From Plantactinospora sp. BC1 (GTDB lineage Bacteria; Actinomycetota; Actinomycetes; Mycobacteriales; Micromonosporaceae): DNA of 64,000 nucleotides. Under the pieces are notes generated by a model. The model saw only the letters and a program-made list of their open reading frames with translations. It did no database searches and was not told where the DNA came from. The DNA lies in assembly GCF_003030345.1 (NCBI RefSeq), contig NZ_CP028158.1:4340001-4404000 (forward strand), in the 5' to 3' direction. The position numbers and the translations under genes are program-made. Shown one piece after another: positions 26,716 through 35,455 of the stretch; position 1 is the stretch's first letter, and every line of letters begins with the position of its first letter.

Positions 26716-28122
26716 ATGCCGTCGCGGCAGGACCAGTTGCATTCCTACCAGTTCATGGTTCAGCGAGTGGTGGGCGCGCTGGTGATGCGGGAGACCGATC
26801 CCGCGCAGTCGCCGTTCCGGCGGGCGGCCGGTGCCACCCTGGCCAGCGTGCTGATCGCACTGATCGGGATCGGCGGCTCGGTGGTCTATGGCGTCTTCGT
26901 CGGCGGTGGCGCGACGAAGTGGAAGGACTCGGCGGTGGTGATCGTCGAGAAGGAGTCCGGCGCGCAGTACGTCTACATCAGTGACACCCAGACCCTGCAC
27001 CCGGTGCTCAACTACGCCTCGGCGCTGCTCATCGTCGGCCAGCCCGCCCCGAAGACGGTGTCGGTGTCGCGCAAGTCGCTGGAGGGGCAGCCGCGCGGCG
27101 TGACGTTGGGCATCCGGGACCTGCCGGAGTCGCTGCCGCCGAGCAACCGGCTGCTCTCCGGCGGCTGGACGGTCTGCTCCGAGCCGCGTACCGGTGGCGG
27201 CGGCGGGCAGCCACAGTCGACACTGCTGATCGGCAAGGCGGCGCCCGGCGGTCGGGAGCTGGGCGACGAGGGCCTGCTGGCGGAGCACCCCAACGGCCAG
27301 CTCTTCCTGATCTGGCACAACCGCCGGCACCTGATCCAGAATCCTGACCTGATCATCAGCGCGTTGACCTGGGGCAGCCAGCGGCGGGTACCGGTGGCGC
27401 CGGCCCTGCTCAACGCGCTGCCCGCCGGGGCGGACCTGGACGAGATCCGGATTCCCGACGCGGGCGAGCCGTCCGAGGCGGTGCAGGGCGCGAAAATCGG
27501 CGAGGTCTTCCTCGTCGAGCGGCAGGGCGGCGGCGGCCAGTACGCGGTGGCCAAGCGCGACGGCCTCTACAACATCACCGAGGTGCAGGCCAACATCCTG
27601 CTGACCAGGGACGTCGTGAAGCAGGGCGAGGAGACCAAGCTCTCCCAGGGCGAGTACGGCGCGATGCCGAAGAAGGGCGACCTGGTGCCCGGGAACGACG
27701 CGGCGGCACCGGCGACCACGCCGAAGATCGCGCCGGCGGAGGGGGGTGTGATCTGCGGCGACGTCCCCGACGACCGTGGGGTGCAGGGCATCCGGGTCGG
27801 CGCGGACATGTCCGCGATCCCCGATCCGCCCGCCACCTCGGCGCAGTCGGCACGCGGCGGTGCGCTCGCCGACCAGGTGGTGCTGGAGCCGGGCCGCGGG
27901 GTGGTGGTCGAGGCGACCGCTTCGCCGGGTGCCACCGGCGGGGCGATATCCGTCGTCACCGACCAGGGTCGGCGGCATCCGGTGACCAGTGGCGAGGTGC
28001 TGGGCAACCTCGGCTACGGCGCCGCCAAGCGGGCACGGATGCCGAGCACCCTGGTCACGCTCATTCCGGACGGGCCGGCGCTGGATCCGGCGAAGGCCCG
28101 CGACCGGGCCGGCGCGCAATAG
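26716..28122 (+). CDS. eccB: type VII secretion protein EccB
   Basis: EccB forms the extracytoplasmic hexamer of the ESX channel. The N-terminus MPSRQDQLHSYQFMVQRVVGALVMRETDPAQSPFRR is the family hallmark. One transmembrane helix spans about residues 38-62, and the rest is outside, with six-bladed repeat elements such as GVRVGADMSAIPDP-like blocks near residue 355 and a Cys pair at about residues 154 and 349 that could form the conserved disulfide. Length 468 is normal. Two WXG100 genes follow. Confidence 0.95.
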   Translation: MPSRQDQLHSYQFMVQRVVGALVMRETDPAQSPFRRAAGATLASVLIALIGIGGSVVYGVFVGGGATKWKDSAVVIVEKESGAQYVYISDTQTLHPVLNYASALLIVGQPAPKTVSVSRKSLEGQPRGVTLGIRDLPESLPPSNRLLSGGWTVCSEPRTGGGGGQPQSTLLIGKAAPGGRELGDEGLLAEHPNGQLFLIWHNRRHLIQNPDLIISALTWGSQRRVPVAPALLNALPAGADLDEIRIPDAGEPSEAVQGAKIGEVFLVERQGGGGQYAVAKRDGLYNITEVQANILLTRDVVKQGEETKLSQGEYGAMPKKGDLVPGNDAAAPATTPKIAPAEGGVICGDVPDDRGVQGIRVGADMSAIPDPPATSAQSARGGALADQVVLEPGRGVVVEATASPGATGGAISVVTDQGRRHPVTSGEVLGNLGYGAAKRARMPSTLVTLIPDGPALDPAKARDRAGAQ

Positions 28123-28366
28123 GGCGAGCGGAGAAGTGCGCTGGTGGGAGAGAATATAGGTGACCGTCGGTAGCCGTCGGTCCGGTTCATTGCGGTACGG
28201 GTTTGTCCACAGGGTGCCCAGAAGGGGTATCCAAGCCTTGCCCCGGCCCGCTACCGTCGGCTACGGAAGTAATTGCCAAGTTGTGCCGTGACCCGCAGGG
28301 GTGGCGGACACGAGCCCGGGAGTCCACAGTGGGCGTCCCGGGTTGACGACGAGTTAAGGGAGCGGG

Positions 28367-28699
28367 GTGACTTCGGGGGTGTCCCAGACGCAGGCAGAAG
28401 CCGCGGTGATGGAACAGACCGCCACGAAGTTCGAGTCGGTCGACCAGTCGCTGCAGAGCATGCTCAGCAGCCTGATGGGCGAGCTCGAGGTGTTGCAGAG
28501 CGCGTGGCGTGGTGCTGGTGGCCGCTCGTTCGAGCAGGTCAAGCAGCAGTGGTCGCAGAACCAGGAGCAGATCCACCGCGCGCTGCGCGAGACCGCGACT
28601 GCGATCCGTACCTCCGGCCAGCAGTACGACGCGTCCGACACCGAGGCGTCGAGCCGGATGAACGCCACCAACGCCGGCGGCATGACGCTGCCGCTCTGA
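28367..28699 (+). CDS. WXG100 protein (EsxB/CFP-10-like)
   Basis: This 110-aa helical hairpin protein has the turn W47-R48-G49 and would pair with the next gene product as an ESX heterodimer substrate. The C-terminal helix ends in Y87-D-A-S-D91, which fits the YxxxD/E export signal. The GTG start follows GGGAG. The preceding 244 bases are non-coding and contain TTGTCCACA (28203-28211), a DnaA-box-like nonamer. Confidence 0.9.
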   Translation: MTSGVSQTQAEAAVMEQTATKFESVDQSLQSMLSSLMGELEVLQSAWRGAGGRSFEQVKQQWSQNQEQIHRALRETATAIRTSGQQYDASDTEASSRMNATNAGGMTLPL

Positions 28700-28722
28700 T
28701 TTGACCGGGGAGGGAAGATCCG

Positions 28723-29016
28723 ATGAGTGACGGCCTTCTTGTCGTCAATTTTGCCGCGTTGCAGCAGGCCAGCGCGGACATCCAGAAGGCGCTGAACACG
28801 CTCGACTCGCAGCTGGACCAGCTCGAGTCGGACGCCGCGCCGCTGGTCAACACCTGGGAGGGCGAGGCGCAGCAGGCGTACTTCCAGCGCCAGACCAAGT
28901 GGCGTCAGGGTGCGCAGGAGATGTCCAACATGCTGCGCGACATCAAGATGGCGCTGGACGAGTCCGCTGCGGACTACCTCAGCACCGAGAAGAAGAACAC
29001 CGGCCTGTTCCAGTAG
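28723..29016 (+). CDS. WXG100 protein (EsxA/ESAT-6-like)
   Basis: This is the partner WXG100 protein (97 aa), with W45-E46-G47 at the helical turn and a C-terminal Y85-L-S-T-E89 export signal. It lies 23 bases after the first WXG100 gene with an SD-like GGGGAGGGAAG. The pair would be secreted as a folded four-helix bundle. A terminator-like hairpin follows. Confidence 0.92.
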   Translation: MSDGLLVVNFAALQQASADIQKALNTLDSQLDQLESDAAPLVNTWEGEAQQAYFQRQTKWRQGAQEMSNMLRDIKMALDESAADYLSTEKKNTGLFQ

Positions 29017-29036
29017 GCCTTCCGTACCACCCAGAC

Positions 29037-29074
29037 TGCCCCGGGCTGCCGCGATCCGCGCCGCACCCGGGGCA
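29037..29074. terminator. hairpin after the WXG100 pair
   Basis: TGCCCCGGG (29037-29045) pairs perfectly with CCCGGGGCA (29066-29074) around a 20-base loop. It stands between the WXG100 genes and the convergent mycosin gene. Confidence 0.55.
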
Positions 29075-29191
29075 TCTGCTTGCCCGCCGTACCGCCGCCG
29101 GGCTGCCTGCGGGTAGCGACTTCGGGTGCGGCGGCATGCTGCCGGCGCCGGCCACCGCGACGGCGGCCCGTCCTGCCGGCGGCGGCGAGGG

Positions 29192-30451
29192 TCAGGGCGC
29201 GGGCCGGGAGGGCTGCTGGGACGACGCGGCGGCGGGACGCCAGCGGCGACGCGCTCCCCGGGGCAGCACGACGGCGAGCAGCAGCGCCACCAGCGCGACG
29301 GTGCCGGCGAGGCCGGCGACCCAGAGCGCCCGCTCCTGGCTCTCCGAGCGCCGTTCCGCCCGGGCCACCTCCACCGGGTCGATCCGGTGCGGTGGCAACC
29401 CACCGGCCTCCTGACGCCGGGCCGGTGCCGCCGTGTCGGTGACCGCCCGGTACGGGTTGAGCAGCCCGGCCCCGTAGGCGTCCCGGTCGGAGCCCGGCAC
29501 CGGATCGGTGGCGGCGAGCAGCCGCTGCGTCACCTGCCGCGCGTTCAGTTCGGGCCAGTACTGCCGGATCAGCGCCACGGTGGCGGTCACGAACGGGGTG
29601 GCGAAACTGGTGCCGTTGTCGAGCAGGTGCCCACGCTCCGGTGCCGCGATCACCACGTTGCCGCCGGGGGCGACCAGGTCGACGTAGTCGCCGCGCTGCG
29701 AGAACGGGGAGACCACCCCGTCCTCGCCGACCGAGCCGACCCCGATCACCCCGTCGTACGACGTCGGGTACGGCCTCGGGTTCTTGTCGGTGTACAGGTT
29801 GCCGGCGGCGGCGACGAGTACGACGTCCTTCTCCAGGGCGTACTCCACCGCCCGCTTGAGGACTGGGTTGTCCTGGTAGTAGACGATCGAGAGGTTGATC
29901 ACCCTCGCCCCGTTGTCGACCGCCCAGCGGATCGACTCGGCGAATTTCTCGACGGTGACGCTTTCGCCCGATTCCTTACCCTCGATGACCTTCTTCTCGG
30001 AGACCCGTACCGGAAGGATCTTGGCCTGTGGCGCCAGGCCCCGGAACGGGACTCCCTCCCGAGGAGTGGCGGCGATGATGCTGGCCGCGCCGGTGCCGTG
30101 CCGGACGCAGTCCCGCGTCCCGTCCAGGCCGGGGTCGAGGTAGTCCCGCCCGGGCAGCACCCGTCCCTTCATCTGCGGATGCGTCTTGTCGACGCCGGAG
30201 TCGATCACGGCGACCGTCACGCCGGCTCCGGTGGCCAGCGGTGCGAGCCGCTCGGGGGCGTACCGCTGTTGCGCCCACGGCATGGTGGTGATGGGCTGGG
30301 CGGGTGGGTTGTTGTTGTCACAGCCGGGCAGGACCCGCTGGGCGACCGGCGGGGCGAGCGGCGCCGCCGTGACCGGACCGGCCGCGATCGGCGGCACCGC
30401 CAGCGCGGTGACGGCACCGATCAGCGTGAGTCGTATTGTCCGGCCAGGCAT
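29192..30451 (-). CDS. mycP: mycosin, type VII-associated subtilisin protease
   Basis: MycP is a membrane-anchored S8 serine protease that stabilises the ESX complex and cleaves substrates outside the cell. The catalytic triad is complete: D84 in AVIDSGVD, H118 in HGTG and S282 in NGTSFATPF. A signal peptide covers residues 1-30, and a C-terminal helix near residues 375-400 anchors the protein. The ATG at 30451 has GGAGG eight bases upstream. Length (419 aa) is normal. The gene is divergent from the large SseB-domain gene. Confidence 0.94.
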   Translation of the reverse strand: MPGRTIRLTLIGAVTALAVPPIAAGPVTAAPLAPPVAQRVLPGCDNNNPPAQPITTMPWAQQRYAPERLAPLATGAGVTVAVIDSGVDKTHPQMKGRVLPGRDYLDPGLDGTRDCVRHGTGAASIIAATPREGVPFRGLAPQAKILPVRVSEKKVIEGKESGESVTVEKFAESIRWAVDNGARVINLSIVYYQDNPVLKRAVEYALEKDVVLVAAAGNLYTDKNPRPYPTSYDGVIGVGSVGEDGVVSPFSQRGDYVDLVAPGGNVVIAAPERGHLLDNGTSFATPFVTATVALIRQYWPELNARQVTQRLLAATDPVPGSDRDAYGAGLLNPYRAVTDTAAPARRQEAGGLPPHRIDPVEVARAERRSESQERALWVAGLAGTVALVALLLAVVLPRGARRRWRPAAASSQQPSRPAP

Positions 30452-30635
30452 CGGTCGCCTCCGAAATTGGTTCGGTCCGCCATCGGGCCGGATCGGCAAC
30501 GCTCGACCCGCCCACCGGATGCTAGCGGGGGATCGTCGGCGACGGCATCCACCGCCAGCCAAGCATTGTGATCCGGTCCCCACCTTGTAGGTTGTACGCG
30601 ATGCTTGTGGCCTGTTCGGCGAGAGGGAGGTGGCC

Positions 30636-33600
30636 GTGACCGAATGGGAGCCGGCCACCGAGACCGAGGCCGCGATGCGGGACGCACTGCGCGCGGGCGA
30701 CCAGGAACTCTATTTCCGCATTCTCGCCCGTACCGATCTGCTGCTGCCGGTCTCCGCCGAGGCGCTCGCCGGTCGTGCGCCGATGGGCTGGGGCACCTGG
30801 ACCACCGGCGGCCGGACACACGTACTCGCATTCACCTCCACCGCCGCCCTGCGCGCGTGTCTTGCCGAGAACGCCGGATCGACCCGGCGGGCAGCCTATC
30901 CGGAGCTGGCTGCCGGATGGCCCAACCCGGAGTGGTGGCTCGCGGTCAATCCGGGCCTGCCGATCGAGGGTTACCTGCCCGCCTGGTTCGTCTCCCAGCT
31001 GTCCCGGGGCGACGTGCGACTCCCCGGCCGCAGCATGGGCGCCCGGGCCCGGCTGGAGCAGGTCGAGCGGGCCGCCCGGGCCCGGGCCACGGCGGCCGTG
31101 CCGCGTCGCCCGCCGGAGGGGCCGCCCTACAGGGCCGAGCCCGAGCCCGAGTCGTCCCGGCCGATCGAGCCGGACGGGTTGCCGTTCCGACCGGCTGAGT
31201 CCGATGGTTTGCCGCGGCGTTCGCCCGGCGCGCCTCGGGAGCCGGCCGAGTTCTTCCGGCCGATGGACGCGGACTCGCCGGGGCTGCCGTCCCGGTCACC
31301 CGGGGCGTTCCGCGAGCAGGCCGGGGCGTTTCCCGAACCGGTCGAGTCGTTCCGCGAGCCGGCGGAGCCGTTCCGCGAGCCGGCCGAGTCGTTCCGTGAG
31401 CCCGTGGAGTCGTCGTTCCCTGCGCCGGCGGAGTCGTTCCGTGAGCCGGCGGAGACGGGGTCCTCGGGGCATCCGTTCCGGCCGGCCGAGCCGGTGCGGG
31501 AGCCGGCCGAGTCGTCGCAGGAACCGACCGAGCGGTTCCATGAGCCGGCCGAGTCGTTCCGTGAGTCGATCGATACGTTCCGTGAGCCGGCCGAGACGTC
31601 CGGACCAGTGGAGTCGTCCTGGCCGGTGGAGCCGGTGCGGGAGCCGATCGAGCAGTCCCGGCCCGGCGAGACGGCGGGTGCAGCCGCCCCGATGATGCCG
31701 CCGACCGGGGAACCGGCCACGACGCCCCCGTCGTCGGGTGAGCCGACGGCGTTTCCGTCGTCTCCGGCGCCGGCACCGGTCCCGCCGAGCGGCACCCCGG
31801 CCACGGTGCCGGTGATCGCCCCGACGCCGGCCCGTAGCGGGCTGGGTGGAGAGTTCGGCAGCCAGATCTCCGAGGACACCTCGGCGGGCTGGATGACACC
31901 GGCGGGACCGGCCCGACCCACCTCGTCGAACGCGGCGACGTCGAACACGGCGAACGGAAGTTCCGGCCCGGAAACACCGGCTGCTCCGTCGTCGTCGGTC
32001 TCCGCGCCGCCGTCGTCGGTCTCCGCGCCGCCGTCGAGCGGTGCGCCGGCTGCTCCGCCGCCGGCCTGGCACGGGCCCGGCGGCCAGCAGTTCGACCGGC
32101 CCGACGAACCGGTCGAGACCCCGCAGGAGCGGCCCGGCGTGCCGGTTGCCCAGCGGACACCGCCGTCGGAGACACCGGCGCCGGAGCCCTGGACGCCGCC
32201 ACCACCCGGCCGCGCCGAGCCGTCGCTCTTCACCCCGGTATCTAGGCGCCCGGCCGGCGAGTCACCCTCCGAGGCCGCCGAGCCGTGGTCCGGTACGACG
32301 GCTGACGGCTCGACGGTGACCCACGAGGCGGCGGCCACGTTCCGGCCCGCCGCCGATCCGGTTTCCGCTGGCTGGTCCGGCGCCGATCCGGAACCCATCG
32401 GCGCCGAAAGCGCCGAAAGCGTCGAAGCCGGTCCGACCGAGCCGATCCGGACCGGCACCGGCACCGGCACCGGCCTCAGCCAGTCGTTCGACGGCCGCTC
32501 GTTCACGACCGACTCGCTGACGATGGGCTCGCTGCCCACCGAGAACTTCACCGCCGCCCCGACGGCCAGCGAACAGTTCGGCACCGGCCCGTCCGGCGCC
32601 GGAGAGGCCACCGCCGGCCGATCGGCGCGCGAGCAGTTCGCCGCCGGTCCCGGGGTCCGTGAACGCCTCGGTACCGGTTCGTCGGTGACCGAACAGTTCT
32701 CCGCCGGGCGGGTCACCGAACAGTTCTCGGCCGGCCGGGTCGCCGAGCAGTTCTCCGCCGGCCGGTCGGCCCGCGCGCAATACGCGGCCGGCACCTCGGT
32801 CAACGAGCAGTACGCCGCCGGTTCCCAGGTCACCGAGCGGTTCCCCGTCGGTCCGCAGGTCACCGAGCGGTTCGGCGGCGGCCCGCCGGTCACCGAGCAG
32901 TTCGACTCCGGAACGGCCCCGACCGCACCGATTCCGGCCGCAGCGGCGTCGACCCAACCGATTCCGGCCGGAGCGGCGCCGACCCAACCGATTCCGGGCG
33001 GAACGGCGTCGACCGTACCGATTCCGGCCGGGGCGGCCGGCGGCCAGCAGTCGGACGCCGGCCCGGGTACGACCGACCCCGTCGCCGCCGGGCCACCGGC
33101 CGGTGCCGATCCGGCCCCCGCCCGCCGGCTCCCGTCGGATTTCACCCCGGCCAACGAGGTCGAGCGGAGCCTGCTCGACGCGGCCGGTGACGGCAGTACC
33201 GACACCTTCCTCTCCACCCTGCTGCTCGCCAGGGTGCTGTTGCCGGTGGCGTTCAACTCGGCCCCGGGCAGCCGACCCGGTGACGACGGTTTCGAGTGGC
33301 GTACGGAGCTGCTGGACGGGGAGCGCTACATCGTGGTGTTCACCTCGCCGGAGCGGCTCGGTGACCACCTGCCGGAGACCATCGACACGGTCGAGGTCAA
33401 GTTCGCCCAGTTGATCCGGCGGTGGCCGGACGACAACTACTCGTTCGCGGTCAACCCGGGCACCCCGGTCGGGGCGAAGCTGCCGGGTGGGCAGATCGTC
33501 GCGCTGGCGAACTGGGCCGCCGAGGTGGGGCTCGGCGACGACACCGGCGAGCCGGCCCCGCAGGCTCCGGCCGAGGAGGAGGCGCCCCGGTCGACGTACG

Positions 33601-34106
33601 CGCCGGCTCCGGAGGACCCGGGTCGGCCGACGATGATGCAGAAGACCATCGCCCCCAGCCAGCTTTCCTACTATCTCGACCGGGGCTACGACCGGGTGTC
33701 GGGCTTCGTGCACCGGGCGTCCGAGGTCGCCCATCTGCGTACCCCGGCGAAGCTCTACGCCGCGCTCGGCCTCAACCACCCGGGGTCGCCCTTCGACCGG
33801 GACGCCGAGGAGATCTACGTACTCCGCTGGCCGGCGTACCGGCCCAGCCTCTACCGGATCCCGTACGGCGGGCAGAACGAGGCCGCCATGCGGGCGATGG
33901 AGGGCTGGGTGATCGAGCGGCCGCCGTTCCGGGGCAACGGGTTCGCCCCGGGCGAGAGCAGTGACGTGGTGGCCGAGTTCAAGGTGGACAGCGTACGGCT
34001 GCCGCACGGCGCGCAGTTGCACCGGATCGCTCTGGACGGCACGGAGCGGCTGGTGGCGACGCTGGACTGCGACGTACCCGTCTGGCGCCGGGCCGAGGAG
34101 GACTGA
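30636..34106 (+). CDS. large protein with two SseB-like domains and a long repetitive linker
   Basis: Residues 1-130 resemble the SseB N-terminal fold (LYFRILARTDLLLPVSAEALAG, HVLAFTSTAALRACL, WWLAVNPGLPIEGYLPAWFVSQL). A second copy occupies about 832-968 (NEVERSLLDAAGDGSTDTFLSTLLLARVLLPV, YIVVFTSPERLGDHLP, YSFAVNPGTPVGAKLPG). Between them lie some 700 low-complexity residues, FREPAE-type repeats first and TEQFSAGR-type repeats later. Residues 989-1156 form a third, unnamed domain with SYYLDRGYDRVSGFVHRASEV. No signal peptide or membrane segment is seen. GGAGG lies five bases before the GTG. The ESX context suggests a cytosolic factor or substrate; the function is unknown. Confidence 0.85.
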   Translation: MTEWEPATETEAAMRDALRAGDQELYFRILARTDLLLPVSAEALAGRAPMGWGTWTTGGRTHVLAFTSTAALRACLAENAGSTRRAAYPELAAGWPNPEWWLAVNPGLPIEGYLPAWFVSQLSRGDVRLPGRSMGARARLEQVERAARARATAAVPRRPPEGPPYRAEPEPESSRPIEPDGLPFRPAESDGLPRRSPGAPREPAEFFRPMDADSPGLPSRSPGAFREQAGAFPEPVESFREPAEPFREPAESFREPVESSFPAPAESFREPAETGSSGHPFRPAEPVREPAESSQEPTERFHEPAESFRESIDTFREPAETSGPVESSWPVEPVREPIEQSRPGETAGAAAPMMPPTGEPATTPPSSGEPTAFPSSPAPAPVPPSGTPATVPVIAPTPARSGLGGEFGSQISEDTSAGWMTPAGPARPTSSNAATSNTANGSSGPETPAAPSSSVSAPPSSVSAPPSSGAPAAPPPAWHGPGGQQFDRPDEPVETPQERPGVPVAQRTPPSETPAPEPWTPPPPGRAEPSLFTPVSRRPAGESPSEAAEPWSGTTADGSTVTHEAAATFRPAADPVSAGWSGADPEPIGAESAESVEAGPTEPIRTGTGTGTGLSQSFDGRSFTTDSLTMGSLPTENFTAAPTASEQFGTGPSGAGEATAGRSAREQFAAGPGVRERLGTGSSVTEQFSAGRVTEQFSAGRVAEQFSAGRSARAQYAAGTSVNEQYAAGSQVTERFPVGPQVTERFGGGPPVTEQFDSGTAPTAPIPAAAASTQPIPAGAAPTQPIPGGTASTVPIPAGAAGGQQSDAGPGTTDPVAAGPPAGADPAPARRLPSDFTPANEVERSLLDAAGDGSTDTFLSTLLLARVLLPVAFNSAPGSRPGDDGFEWRTELLDGERYIVVFTSPERLGDHLPETIDTVEVKFAQLIRRWPDDNYSFAVNPGTPVGAKLPGGQIVALANWAAEVGLGDDTGEPAPQAPAEEEAPRSTYAPAPEDPGRPTMMQKTIAPSQLSYYLDRGYDRVSGFVHRASEVAHLRTPAKLYAALGLNHPGSPFDRDAEEIYVLRWPAYRPSLYRIPYGGQNEAAMRAMEGWVIERPPFRGNGFAPGESSDVVAEFKVDSVRLPHGAQLHRIALDGTERLVATLDCDVPVWRRAEED
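31311..31665 (+). repeat. degenerate repeats encoding (S/P)FREPAE units
   Basis: Runs of GAGTCGTTCCGTGAGCCG-like units (15-18 bp) encode about twelve copies of a Phe-Arg-Glu-Pro-x-Glu motif in the first half of the linker of the large SseB-domain protein. The stretch is acidic and should be disordered. Confidence 0.85.
32691..33040 (+). repeat. repeats encoding TEQFSAGR and PIPAGAAPTQ units
   Basis: The second half of the linker has about ten T/A-E-Q/R-F-x-A/V-G units, then four copies of a PIPAGAA-S/P-T unit. The first block keeps Phe or Tyr at a regular seven- to twelve-residue spacing, unlike random low complexity, so a sticker-type binding role is possible. Confidence 0.85.
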
Positions 34107-34468
34107 TGCGCGACGGTTACGTTGCCCAGTGGCGCGGCCGGGAGTACGAAGCGAGCCCGGCCGGCGACGACGTACGCCTCTACCAGGCGGAACCGGGCGA
34201 CGGCTTCGAGGAGGTCCGTCCCGGGAGGTACGTCCGGGTGGTGGCCGCGGCCGAGGTCGGCGAGCTGGTCTACGTCCGGACCAGGTGCTCGTGGCAGGGC
34301 CAGCCGTTCATCGTGCTCGCCCAGCACGACAACTGGCTGCGGGTGGAATACACCGGTGGCCGCTGGCCGGTCGCCGAGGCGATGGGGCTGGAGGCGTTCG
34401 ACTTCGGCGTCTACCAGGGCTGGGCACCGGCGGCCGAGGTCACCGACCTGCGCGAGAACCGCGCCTGA
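34106..34468 (+). CDS. conserved hypothetical coupled to the SseB-domain gene
   Basis: This 120-residue protein has no signal peptide, helices of membrane type, or motif known to me. It looks mostly beta (QWRGREYEAS, RYVRVVAAAEV, LVYVRTRCSWQGQPFIVLAQHDNWLRVEYTGG). Its ATG shares one base with the TGA of the large gene (TGATG), so the two are made together and may form a complex. It ends the ESX-associated block. Confidence 0.8.
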   Translation: MRDGYVAQWRGREYEASPAGDDVRLYQAEPGDGFEEVRPGRYVRVVAAAEVGELVYVRTRCSWQGQPFIVLAQHDNWLRVEYTGGRWPVAEAMGLEAFDFGVYQGWAPAAEVTDLRENRA

Positions 34469-34513
34469 CCCGCTCGCGCCAGCCGGCCGCTGCCCGGGGC
34501 GGCGGGACGGCGG

Positions 34514-35455
34514 TCACGACTTCGCCCAGCGCAGCACCTCGCCGAGCACCAGGTCGGTCGCCTCGACGTGCGGGAAGTGGCCGACGTCGTCGAGCAGCCG
34601 CCACTCGTACGGGGCGACGACGTAGCGGCTGGAGCCCTGGGCGGTACGCGGCAGCGACGCCTGGTCCAGCGCGCCGTGCAGTTGCAGGGTCGGGGTGACC
34701 AGCGGCTTCTGCATCAGCTTGACGAACCGGTAGCCGTGCAGCCGGAGTACCGACCGGAACGCCCACCGGTAGCCCTCCATCGCGCAGAACGCCGCCTGCG
34801 GGATCCGCATCGCCTGCCGGCAGCGCTCCGCGTAGTCGGCGAAGCCGGGGCTCTCGACCCAGCGCGGCCCGCCCCAGCGTTGCAGGAAATAGCCGACCAG
34901 CGCCGCGTCGTCGCGGGTCAGCACGTGCTCGTAGCGGGGGATCTGGAACTTCAGCGCCGGGGTGGCCGCCGCGAACTGGCCGCGCGGGTCGGCGAAGATG
35001 CCGGCGCGCAGCCGCAGCGGGTGCGGTGCGGCGAGCACCACCAGCCGGCGGACCAGGCTGGGATGGAAGGAGGCGGCGGTCCAGGCGATCATGCCGCCGG
35101 CGCCGGCACCGACGAGTACCGCCGAGCGTTCGCCGAGGGCCCGGATCAGGCCGGCCACGTCGGCGGCGAGGGTGTAGCCGTCGTACCCCCGGGGCGGCTT
35201 GTCGCTGGCGCCGTAGCCGCGCAGGTCGACCGCGACGGCCCGGTAGCCGGCGTCGGCGACCGCCGGCAGCATCTCGTGCCAGGCCCACCAGAACTCGGGG
35301 AAGCCGTGCAGGAAGAGCACCAGCGGCCCGCTGCCGGCCTCGACGACGTGGAACCGGCTGCCGTTGGCCCCGACGAAGCGGTGCGTCCACGGCCCCTCCA
35401 CCAGTACGCAGGACTCGTCGACGACGGACCTGCGGCCGGCGCCGCGCTCGCTCAT
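34514..35455 (-). CDS. epoxide-hydrolase-like alpha/beta hydrolase lacking the nucleophile
   Basis: The fold is clear: FLHGFPEFWWAWHEMLP (residues 48-64, oxyanion loop), VDLRGYGASDKP, and a C-terminal VGHFPHVE with the usual histidine. The nucleophile elbow, normally G-x-Nu-x-G-G (GHDWGG in epoxide hydrolases), reads GAGAGG at 116-121, so position 118 is Gly rather than Asp or Ser. Unless another residue substitutes, the protein is not a hydrolase and may be a binding protein or scaffold. The ATG at 35455 follows GGGGAGGG. Length is 313 aa. Confidence 0.88.
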   Translation of the reverse strand: MSERGAGRRSVVDESCVLVEGPWTHRFVGANGSRFHVVEAGSGPLVLFLHGFPEFWWAWHEMLPAVADAGYRAVAVDLRGYGASDKPPRGYDGYTLAADVAGLIRALGERSAVLVGAGAGGMIAWTAASFHPSLVRRLVVLAAPHPLRLRAGIFADPRGQFAAATPALKFQIPRYEHVLTRDDAALVGYFLQRWGGPRWVESPGFADYAERCRQAMRIPQAAFCAMEGYRWAFRSVLRLHGYRFVKLMQKPLVTPTLQLHGALDQASLPRTAQGSSRYVVAPYEWRLLDDVGHFPHVEATDLVLGEVLRWAKS

